This document shows positions 42,843-51,416 of a stretch of DNA of 64,000 nt, piece by piece. The translations under genes and the position numbers were made by a program. Position 1 is the stretch's first letter. Each line of letters opens with the position of its first letter. Source of the stretch: Rhodococcus sp. OK302 (GTDB taxonomy: Bacteria; Actinomycetota; Actinomycetes; Mycobacteriales; Mycobacteriaceae); assembly GCF_002245895.1 (NCBI RefSeq), contig NZ_NPJZ01000001.1:3012501-3076500 (forward strand), read 5' to 3'. Under the pieces are notes generated by a model. The model did not search any database. It worked only from the letters and a program-made list of their open reading frames with translations, and had not been told where the DNA came from.

Positions 42843-44107
42843 CCACAACCACTCTGGCCGCTGAGGTTGATCGATGGCCCGGCGTTGCTACAGTTCCGGG
42901 CGGTCTGAAGGTGCGTATCGCGGCACCAGTTGCACGATCGCTGTTCCATAAAGCTGTGGCGCGCTTGCCCTTGCGGGTCCAGATGCCGAACGGTGACGTC
43001 TCCGGCGGTGGGGGCGTCGGCGCTCCGTTGATGATCATTCATCGACCTGAGGATTTTGCAGCGAGGGTCGGTGACAGTGGCCTGATCGGTTTCGGCGAAT
43101 CGTATATGGCCGGGGACTGGGAGGCGTCGGATCTCACTGCAGTCCTCGAAGTGTTTGCATCTCGCGTCGCGACATTGATTCCCGGGTTCTTGCAGCGTCT
43201 GCGTGGATTGTACATTCCGAAACAGCCTCGTAATGAACGTAATTCGACGCAGAACACACGCTCGAACATATCCCGGCACTACGACCTGTCCAACGAGTTG
43301 TTCGAACTTTTCCTCGACGACACGATGACTTACTCGAGTGCGTTGTTCGAGAACCTCGCGACGGGAGCGTTGCCGTCGTGGAACGTGTTTGCCGCCGCGC
43401 AGCACCGCAAGATAGATCGACTCCTCGACGGCGCCGGCGTGGGGCCAGGCTCACGGGTTCTCGAGATCGGAACGGGCTGGGGTGAACTGGCGCTTCGCGC
43501 GGCGCAACGTGGTGCGACGGTGCGATCGGTGACCTTGTCGGTGGAGCAACAGGAGTTGGCATCCAAGCGGATCAGTGCTGTTGGCCTTGCCGATCGCGTG
43601 CAGGTGGACCTCCTGGATTACCGGCTGGTGGAGGGTGAGTACGACGCGGTGGTGTCGGTCGAGATGATCGAGGCCGTCGGCCACCAGTATTGGGGGAGCT
43701 ACTTCCAGAAAATCGATTCTCTGTTGGCTCCCGGCGGACGGGCCGCGATTCAGGCCATCACCATGCCGCATGATCGAATGTTGGCTACCCGCAACACCTA
43801 TACGTGGGTACACAAGTACATTTTCCCCGGCGGATTCCTGCCTTCGGTACGCGCGATCGAGGATGTGACCGAACGGCTGACCACGCTGCGGGTGCGTGAG
43901 CGAATGTCCATGGGTGATCACTATGCACAAACCTTGCGTCTGTGGGATGAGAAGTTCACTGCCAGAACCGAAGAAGTCGAAGAACTCGGATTTGATGCGG
44001 TGTTCGCCCGGATGTGGCACTTCTATCTCTGCTACTCCGAAGCCGGATTCCGGTCCGGGTATCTCGACGTCCAGCAAGTGATTCTCGATCGGAGGAACCC
44101 GCAATGA
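42839..44107 (+). CDS. Cyclopropane-fatty-acid-synthase-type methyltransferase (UfaA1-like)
   Basis: 422 residues, RBS AGGAGG at 42826-42831. N-terminal LIGFGESYMAGDWEASDL; SAM-binding VLEIGTGWGELALRAA; SVEMIEAVGHQYW; and the CFA active-site segment AITMPHDRMLATRNTYTW followed by HKYIFPGGFLPS. Highly similar in pattern to M. tuberculosis UfaA1 (Rv0447c), which methylates oleoyl chains in phospholipids on the way to tuberculostearic acid or cyclopropane products. Product here not known. Confidence 0.88.
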   Translation: MTTTTLAAEVDRWPGVATVPGGLKVRIAAPVARSLFHKAVARLPLRVQMPNGDVSGGGGVGAPLMIIHRPEDFAARVGDSGLIGFGESYMAGDWEASDLTAVLEVFASRVATLIPGFLQRLRGLYIPKQPRNERNSTQNTRSNISRHYDLSNELFELFLDDTMTYSSALFENLATGALPSWNVFAAAQHRKIDRLLDGAGVGPGSRVLEIGTGWGELALRAAQRGATVRSVTLSVEQQELASKRISAVGLADRVQVDLLDYRLVEGEYDAVVSVEMIEAVGHQYWGSYFQKIDSLLAPGGRAAIQAITMPHDRMLATRNTYTWVHKYIFPGGFLPSVRAIEDVTERLTTLRVRERMSMGDHYAQTLRLWDEKFTARTEEVEELGFDAVFARMWHFYLCYSEAGFRSGYLDVQQVILDRRNPQ

Positions 44108-45336
44108 CTGCCACTGTTGCTGCTCGATTGGCCGAATTGATAGAGCCGCTTGTCGGGGGTGAGCTTCCGGTTCGTCTCACCGCCTGGGACGGTAGCTCTG
44201 CAGGGCCGTCAAACGCGCCGAAAGTGACTCTGCGCAACGCGAATGTGTTGCGTCGGCTCCTGTGGAATCCTGGCGAGTTGGGCGCCGCGCAGGCGTATGT
44301 TCTGGGAGAGTTGGACGTCGAAGGTGATCTCGGCGACGCGCTTACCCACGTGTGGAAAGTCTCGGCCGAGCGCGGGTTGGGTTCGGTGACAACGACTCCG
44401 GCCGTTGTACTCGCGGCAGTCAAGGCTGCGCGTTCGCTGGGGGCATTCGGACGGCCGCTACCGCCGCCGAATTCGCAGGCTCAGGTCAGGGGGCGTCTGC
44501 ACAGTCTCGCAAGGGATCGGGCTGCGATCGGGCACCATTACGACCTCTCCAATGACTTCTACCAGCTAATTCTCGACGAGAACATGGCCTACTCCTCCGG
44601 GTACTGGACGTCGGAGGATCCCGATTACACGCTCGAGGATTCTCAGCGCGACAAACTGGACCTGGTGTGTCGCAAGATCGGCCTCGATCAGTCCCGAGGA
44701 CGTCGTCTGCTTGACGTTGGCTGCGGTTGGGGTTCCCTGAGCTTGCAAGCTGCCCGTGAATACGGTGCACATGTTGTCGGAGTAACGATTTCGGCGGAGC
44801 AGAAGGCTTTCATAGACGCGAAGGTCCGGATGCTCGGACTCGAGGATTGGGTGGAGATCCGTTTGCAGGACTACCGCGAAATTCCCGACGGTCCGTTTGA
44901 CGCTGTTGCTTCGATCGAGATGGGTGAGCATGTCGGTGAAGACAACTATCCGACTTACGTGAAAGCGCTGCATGACAACGTAATCGAGGGTGGTCGAGTG
45001 CTGATTCAGCAAATGTCCCGTACGGGCGCGTATCCCGGCGGCGGGCCTTTCATCGAATCATTCATCGCGCCCGATATGTTCATGCGCCCGCTGGGGCGCA
45101 CGGTCGCGATGATCGAGGAGGGTGGCCTCGAGGTGCGTGACGTCCAGGGCCTCCGTGAGCACTATGTGCGGACTGTGGACGCATGGATCGACACCTTCGA
45201 ATCCAACTTCGAGCGGGTTGTCGAACTGGTCGGACTCGAGGTTGCTCGCGTCTGGCGCCTCTATCTTGTGGGCGGCGGTATGGCTTTCCGGGACGGCCGT
45301 ATGGGCGTTCACCAGATTCTTTCGGTGCGACCGTAA
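44104..45336 (+). CDS. Second, divergent CFA-synthase-family methyltransferase
   Basis: 410 residues. The SAM site is canonical (LLDVGCGWGSLSLQAA, VVGVTISAEQ) and HHYDLSNDFYQLILDENMAY is typical of the family. The C-terminal catalytic region differs from true CFA synthases: the KYIFPGG segment is replaced by ESFIAPDMFMRPLGRT, with QQMSRTGAYPGGGPF before it. It may act on a different position or substrate. ATGA overlap with the UfaA1-like gene; 1-bp overlap with the next. I recall no second copy in the M. tuberculosis locus. Confidence 0.85.
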   Translation: MTATVAARLAELIEPLVGGELPVRLTAWDGSSAGPSNAPKVTLRNANVLRRLLWNPGELGAAQAYVLGELDVEGDLGDALTHVWKVSAERGLGSVTTTPAVVLAAVKAARSLGAFGRPLPPPNSQAQVRGRLHSLARDRAAIGHHYDLSNDFYQLILDENMAYSSGYWTSEDPDYTLEDSQRDKLDLVCRKIGLDQSRGRRLLDVGCGWGSLSLQAAREYGAHVVGVTISAEQKAFIDAKVRMLGLEDWVEIRLQDYREIPDGPFDAVASIEMGEHVGEDNYPTYVKALHDNVIEGGRVLIQQMSRTGAYPGGGPFIESFIAPDMFMRPLGRTVAMIEEGGLEVRDVQGLREHYVRTVDAWIDTFESNFERVVELVGLEVARVWRLYLVGGGMAFRDGRMGVHQILSVRP

Positions 45337-46115
45337 TGGGTACGGTTGCGCTCGCGAGTCTGCTGGCGATTGTTGTCACTATGGCGGTGACGGCGGTGAT
45401 CGGTGTGCGGATCGGCCGCCACAACGTCGTCGACGTGTCCTGGGGTGTTGGCTTTGTGGTGATCGCTGCTGTGTCCGCGGCGGTGGGTACGGGCGATCTG
45501 TGGCGTCGACTCTTGATGCTTGCGCTGGTGGGGATGTGGGGATTGCGATTGGCGTCGCACATGGCTGTGCGTTCCCGAGGAAAGGGTGAAGACCCGCGCT
45601 ACGAGGAACTGCTGGGCAAAGCGAGTGGCAATCGCACTCTCCATGCGATTCGGAAAATCTATGTGACACAAGGTATTTCCTTATGGTTTGTCTCGCTTCC
45701 GGTGCAGGTGTCGGCACAGTCGAGTGGCGGGTTCAACGTCATTGTTGTGCTCGGCGTGCTGTTGTGGCTGCTGGGAGTGACATTCGAGGCGGTGGGTGAC
45801 CGGCAGATGGCGGCCTTCAAATCCGATCCCGGTAGTCGCGGGCACATCATGGATCAGGGACTGTGGGCCTGGACGCGTCATCCGAACTATTTCGGTGACG
45901 CGTGCGTGTGGTGGGGGATCTTCCTCGTCGCTGCATCCGCCTGGCCGGGAGTGCTGACAATTCTCTCGCCCGTCGCAATGACGTATTTTCTGGTGTTCGC
46001 CACCGGAGCGCGACTCCTCGAAAGGCATATGGCTCAGCGTCCCGGGTATCGGGAGTATCAGGAGCGCACAAGCTACTTCGTTCCGCGACGCCCACGATCC
46101 GCACCCGGGGCTTGA
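45336..46115 (+). CDS. DUF1295 membrane protein (steroid 5-alpha-reductase-like; Rv0446c-like)
   Basis: 259 residues with about six transmembrane helices. The ICMT/steroid-reductase-like C-terminal core is present: DQGLWAWTRHPNYFGDACVWWG and LLERHMAQRPGYREYQERT. Such proteins are NADPH-dependent reductases or methyltransferases of lipids. TAATG overlap with the preceding methyltransferase. As the last gene of the operon, it may reduce a methylated or unsaturated acyl intermediate (inference). In M. tuberculosis its orthologue sits beside sigK. Confidence 0.85.
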   Translation: MGTVALASLLAIVVTMAVTAVIGVRIGRHNVVDVSWGVGFVVIAAVSAAVGTGDLWRRLLMLALVGMWGLRLASHMAVRSRGKGEDPRYEELLGKASGNRTLHAIRKIYVTQGISLWFVSLPVQVSAQSSGGFNVIVVLGVLLWLLGVTFEAVGDRQMAAFKSDPGSRGHIMDQGLWAWTRHPNYFGDACVWWGIFLVAASAWPGVLTILSPVAMTYFLVFATGARLLERHMAQRPGYREYQERTSYFVPRRPRSAPGA

Positions 46116-46165
46116 CTCTCGGCCTAGCTCTCGCCGAATCGGTCGAACAGTGCAAAGGTAGTCGT

Positions 46166-46549
46166 GTGAGCGTGAGTGAATTGAAACTACCGGCGGCCAT
46201 CGGTGCGGTGGCCGCCGGCGGCGCGCTCGGGGCGCTGACACGATATGGCCTCGGTGAGCTGTTCCCGCACATCTGGACGACGCTCGTCATCAATGTGGTC
46301 GGCTCGTTGATCCTCGGAATCCTTGCCGCACTGTTGGTTCACAACAAGGGGTGGTACGTCTTCCTCGGTACAGGATTTTGTGGCGGCTTCACTACGTTCT
46401 CGTCGTTCGCGGTTCATGCGGTGACCGAAAGCCCGATTCGATCGATCCTGTACGTGCTCGGCACGTTGATTCCGGCCATTCTTGCTGCGGCGTTGGGCAA
46501 GGAACTCGGTGAGCGGTGGATACGTAATCGTGAAGGGGCAGTGGCATGA
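46166..46549 (+). CDS. crcB: Fluoride exporter CrcB/Fluc subunit 1
   Basis: 127 residues, GTG 46166 with AAAGGT upstream. Four helices; signature GALGALTRYGLGE, TLVINVVGSLILG and GTGFCGGFTTFSSFAVHAV. Fluc channels are dual-topology dimers exporting F-. Its stop overlaps the second crcB by 4 bp, and paired genes usually make heterodimers. No fluoride riboswitch was recognised upstream. Corresponds to the Rv3069/Rv3070 pair. Confidence 0.92.
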   Translation: MSVSELKLPAAIGAVAAGGALGALTRYGLGELFPHIWTTLVINVVGSLILGILAALLVHNKGWYVFLGTGFCGGFTTFSSFAVHAVTESPIRSILYVLGTLIPAILAAALGKELGERWIRNREGAVA

Positions 46550-46890
46550 CCGTTGTCCTCGTAGCTCTCGGCGGAGGTGCCGGTGCCACCGGCCGATACC
46601 TCCTTGCGAAATACGTCCCTGCCTACAAGGGATTTCCGGCCGCAACATTCGCGGCTAACGTCCTGGGTTGCTTCCTGCTCGGATTGTTCACCGGCGCAAC
46701 GCTCTCCACCCCGTTGGCTGCCTTGCTCGCGACGGGCTTTTGTGGCGGTTTGTCCACGTACTCGACCTTTTCGAACGAAAATGTCGGCATGCTCGAGAAG
46801 CGTCAGACGGCCCTCTCGTTGGTGTACATCATCGTCAGTCTTGTCGTCGGTCTCAGCGCTGCCTGGTTGGGAATTCAGATCACAGAGTAG
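46546..46890 (+). CDS. crcB: Fluoride exporter CrcB/Fluc subunit 2
   Basis: 114 residues. [29 protein letters not shown] and [18 protein letters not shown] are the second Fluc signature set. Translationally coupled (ATGA) to the first subunit, consistent with an oppositely oriented partner. It is followed 56 bp later by pgm. Confidence 0.92.
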   Translation: MTVVLVALGGGAGATGRYLLAKYVPAYKGFPAATFAANVLGCFLLGLFTGATLSTPLAALLATGFCGGLSTYSTFSNENVGMLEKRQTALSLVYIIVSLVVGLSAAWLGIQITE

Positions 46891-46946
46891 AGAATGGGCT
46901 TCAGTCGTGTCGGCTTCGTGGCCGACCACCGTGCTTAGGGGGAGTC

Positions 46947-48584
<1,638 letters not shown>

Positions 48585-48597
48585 AATCCTGGGCGAC

Positions 48598-49809
48598 ATG
48601 AAAACTCGCGCAGCCAGACTGCCACAGGAAATCTGGGTACTGGTTTCCGCCAGCTTCGTCATTGCCCTCGGGTTCGGTGTAGTTGCCCCGGCGCTACCGC
48701 AGTTCGCCCGCAGCTTCGACGTATCGGTGACCGCCGCCACCGTCGTCATCTCGTCGTTTGCATTCATGCGTTTGGTGTTTGCGCCGATGAGCGGCACCTT
48801 GGTGCAAAAGCTCGGTGAGCGGCCCGTCTACATCACCGGACTTCTGATCGTTGCGTTGTCCACCGGTGCGTGTGCGTTTGCGCAGGATTACTGGCAACTG
48901 CTGCTGTTCCGTTCGGCCGGCGGCATCGGTTCGACCATGTTCACGGTCTCCGCGCTGGGGTTGCTCATCCGGATCTCACCGCCGGACAGCCGGGGCAGGG
49001 TCTCCGGCCTGTACGCGACGAGTTTCCTGATGGGCTCGATCACGGGTCCGATCTTCGGTGGTGCGCTCCTGCAGTTCGGTCTGCGGATGCCGTTCATCAT
49101 CTACGCGGTCACGCTTGTCGTCGCCGCTGCGGTGGTGTTTGTCAGCTTGCGCGGCTCGCATCTGGCGTCGCCGGAGAAGGGCGAGGTCGTCACACCGATG
49201 ACGTTGGCCGAGGGTTTGCGTTCGCCGGTGTATCGGGCGGCGCTGGGCTCGAACCTGGCCTTCGGTGGTGTCATCTTCGGCGTCCGCGTCGCCATGGTTC
49301 CGCTCTTCGTGGTGGAGGCACTGGAGCGCGAGGATTCGGTCGCGGCCTACGCGTTGGCGGTCTTCGCCGTCGGAAATGCGTTGGTCTTGACGTTCTCCGG
49401 TCGACTATCCGATAAGTACGGGCGCAAGCCGTTTGTCATCGCGGGCTTGCTTGTGTGCGGGTTCGGCACCATCGCGATCGGATTCACCGAAAACTTGGTT
49501 GCGTTCTTCGTGATCGCCGCGATTACCGGCGCAGGTTCGGGTTTGATGAGTCCGTCGCAGCAGGCTGCGGTTGCCGACGTTGTCGGTTCGAAGGCTCGCG
49601 GAGGCCCGGTTCTGGCGGTGTTCCAGATGATGTCCGACGTCGGCGGGGTTGTTGCTCCGATCTGTGCGGGCCTGCTGGCTCAGAATTTCTCGTACTCCGT
49701 GGCGTTCGCCGCGATGGGATCCGTGGTTGTCCTCGCTACGGTGGGCTGGCTTCTGGTGCCGGGGAAGTCAGTGACTGCCAAGGCAGTCAGCTCTGAGCCT
49801 GCTCACTAG
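48598..49809 (+). CDS. MFS transporter, drug-efflux-like
   Basis: 403 residues with 12 predicted helices. MFS motif regions are seen at FAPMSGTLVQKLGERPVYIT (loop 2-3) and GRLSDKYGRKPFVIAG (loop 8-9), and LGFGVVAPALPQFARSF in helix 1. Substrate not predictable; antiporter-type efflux is likely from the short form. It starts 13 bp after pgm and may share its transcript. Confidence 0.85.
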   Translation: MKTRAARLPQEIWVLVSASFVIALGFGVVAPALPQFARSFDVSVTAATVVISSFAFMRLVFAPMSGTLVQKLGERPVYITGLLIVALSTGACAFAQDYWQLLLFRSAGGIGSTMFTVSALGLLIRISPPDSRGRVSGLYATSFLMGSITGPIFGGALLQFGLRMPFIIYAVTLVVAAAVVFVSLRGSHLASPEKGEVVTPMTLAEGLRSPVYRAALGSNLAFGGVIFGVRVAMVPLFVVEALEREDSVAAYALAVFAVGNALVLTFSGRLSDKYGRKPFVIAGLLVCGFGTIAIGFTENLVAFFVIAAITGAGSGLMSPSQQAAVADVVGSKARGGPVLAVFQMMSDVGGVVAPICAGLLAQNFSYSVAFAAMGSVVVLATVGWLLVPGKSVTAKAVSSEPAH

Positions 49810-49830
49810 GTCGCTCTGTAGGCTCGGCTC

Positions 49831-50319
49831 GTGGCGATTCGCATCGTGAGTCTTGTGGCCCGGTTGGGCTTGGCGGCTGTCTGGTTGATTTCGGGTGGGC
49901 TGAAGTTCCTCGATCCCGTGCAGACGAAGATCGCTGTCCGGGCGTACCAACTTCTGCCCGAGAGCCTCGTCGGACCCGTTGCGATGGCATTGCCGTTGAT
50001 CGAGATCATCCTCGGATTGCTTCTGCTCGTCGGTCTTGCCGTCCGGGCATCGGCCGTTGTCTCCGTGCTGGTACTCGTCGTGTTGATCGGCGTGATCATT
50101 TCGGTGTGGGCCCGTGGATTGTCCATCGACTGTGGTTGTTTCGGCGGTGGTGGAGCGGCCGACGTGGGCGCGTGGGATTACCTCAGCGAGATCTTGCGGG
50201 ACATCGGTTTCTTGGCGCTGGCAGTGTGGTTGTGTGTCTTCCCGCGCTCACCGTTGGCATTGGGACAGGGATCACGTGTGGGTTTCTCAGTTGAAGCTCA
50301 GTCTTCAGTGGCAAGGTAG
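49831..50319 (+). CDS. MauE/DoxX-family membrane protein
   Basis: 162 residues with four helices, GTG 49831. The N-terminus LVARLGLAAVWLISGGLKF and the motif DCGCFGGGG after helix 3 are typical of MauE-like proteins, which support disulfide formation or electron transfer for exported proteins. The next gene encodes a membrane-anchored DsbA-like protein 34 bp downstream, a recurrent actinobacterial pair. No sign of methylamine dehydrogenase genes. Confidence 0.8.
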   Translation: MAIRIVSLVARLGLAAVWLISGGLKFLDPVQTKIAVRAYQLLPESLVGPVAMALPLIEIILGLLLLVGLAVRASAVVSVLVLVVLIGVIISVWARGLSIDCGCFGGGGAADVGAWDYLSEILRDIGFLALAVWLCVFPRSPLALGQGSRVGFSVEAQSSVAR

Positions 50320-50353
50320 ACAAAACTACCGACGCACGAAGGACTGCATCAGC

Positions 50354-51091
50354 GTGAGCGCCCAGAACAAGAAGTACACCCCGGAACCGGTATCGAGTCG
50401 TTCTACCTACATCATCGGCGGGTTGGCGATCGTAGTCATCGCAGCCTTGGTGTTCGGCGGCATCTGGTGGCAGAGCAGCAAGAACAAAGTGCAGAACGAG
50501 GGCTACGGCTCGGTGCAGAACTCCGAGGTTGTGGTCACAGTCCAGGACAACGGCGTCGTACTGCTCGGAAAGCCTGATGCGCGTACCACTCTCGACATCT
50601 TCGAGGATCCGCTGTGCCCAGCGTGCGCGGCACTCGAGCACCTGAGCGGACAGGCAGTCGCGCAGGCAATCGACAACGGTGACATCGCCGTTCGCTATCA
50701 CATGCTCAACTTCCTCAACAAGGCATCGAGTAGCGGCGACTACTCCACCCGCGCCGGCGCTGCGTTGATGTGCGTCGCGCAGGACGGCAACGCCATCGCG
50801 TACTCACGCTTGCACACGGCACTGTTTTCGCCGGACAACCAGCCGGCCGAGAGCGGAAAGAGTGATCACAGCAACGACGAACTGGCGAGCCTCGCCACCG
50901 AGAACGGTGCGTCTCCGGCCGCAGCCACCTGCATCTCCTCGGGAGTGAACGTAGAGGCCGCTGCGGCCAACGCAGCTGCAGCCAGTGAAGCGCTCTCGGC
51001 GGCCGGCAGCACTGGCACCCCGACGGTGGTTGCGGACGGCAAGATCGTCAGCACCAAGAACAGCGACTGGGTCTCGCAGTTCACTTCCTGA
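50354..51091 (+). CDS. Membrane-anchored DsbA-like thiol-disulfide oxidoreductase
   Basis: 245 residues, GTG 50354. One N-terminal helix (YIIGGLAIVVIAALVFGGIW), then an exported thioredoxin-fold domain with active site DPLCPACAALE, a cis-Pro segment TGTPTVVADG, and two more Cys (ALMCVAQ, AATCISS) that could form a structural disulfide. It is likely to form disulfides in exported proteins, re-oxidised by the MauE-like neighbour (inference). Confidence 0.85.
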   Translation: MSAQNKKYTPEPVSSRSTYIIGGLAIVVIAALVFGGIWWQSSKNKVQNEGYGSVQNSEVVVTVQDNGVVLLGKPDARTTLDIFEDPLCPACAALEHLSGQAVAQAIDNGDIAVRYHMLNFLNKASSSGDYSTRAGAALMCVAQDGNAIAYSRLHTALFSPDNQPAESGKSDHSNDELASLATENGASPAAATCISSGVNVEAAAANAAAASEALSAAGSTGTPTVVADGKIVSTKNSDWVSQFTS

Positions 51092-51145
51092 GGCGATTGC
51101 GGCCGCTCTGAAGTGAGAGCGGCCGCACCCTTCTGACCAGCCGAT

Positions 51146-51175
51146 TTGTAGCCCGACGCGCAAGTGGTGTAACTT
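51146..51175 (+). promoter_or_regulatory. Promoter of the tRNA-Ala gene
   Basis: -35 TTGTAG (51146-51151), 18 bp, -10 TAACTT (51170-51175). Same spacing and identical -10 as the initiator tRNA promoter. Start near 51182, about 45 nt before the mature tRNA. Confidence 0.55.
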
Positions 51176-51226
51176 TCTTCGAGCAAGCGGAAAGCAGAAC
51201 AGTCGCCTGCAAGATCAACTGAATAC

Positions 51227-51299
51227 GGGGCTATGGCGCAGCTGGTAGCGCACCACACTGGCAGTGTGGGGGTCAGGGGTTCGAGTCCCCTTAGCTCCA
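51227..51299 (+). tRNA. tRNA-Ala (GGC)
   Basis: 73-nt cloverleaf. Acceptor GGGGCTA/TAGCTCC, anticodon stem CCACA/TGTGG with loop CTGGCAG (anticodon GGC), T-arm GGGGTTCGAGTCCCC, discriminator A. CCA not encoded. Confidence 0.95.
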
Positions 51300-51309
51300 C
51301 CCGAGAAAA

Positions 51310-51350
51310 AGCTCCTCACTTGCGAACCTTCGCGAGTGAGGAGCTTTTTT
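51310..51350 (+). terminator. Intrinsic terminator after tRNA-Ala
   Basis: Long stem (AGCTCCTCACT... with ...AGTGAGGAGCT, 51310-51345) containing one G-T pair, tight loop around AACC, and a T6 tract at 51345-51350. Confidence 0.92.
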
Positions 51351-51416
51351 GTGTCTCGAGCTTGGTAGTACTCGCCGCAGCAGGCGGTTAAGGGGGACAC
51401 GCCTGCTGCGGGAGGA

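Noticed and set aside
46116..46165. Fluoride riboswitch upstream of the crcB pair
   Set aside because: The gap is only 50 bp and no pseudoknot core sequence of the crcB motif was recognised.
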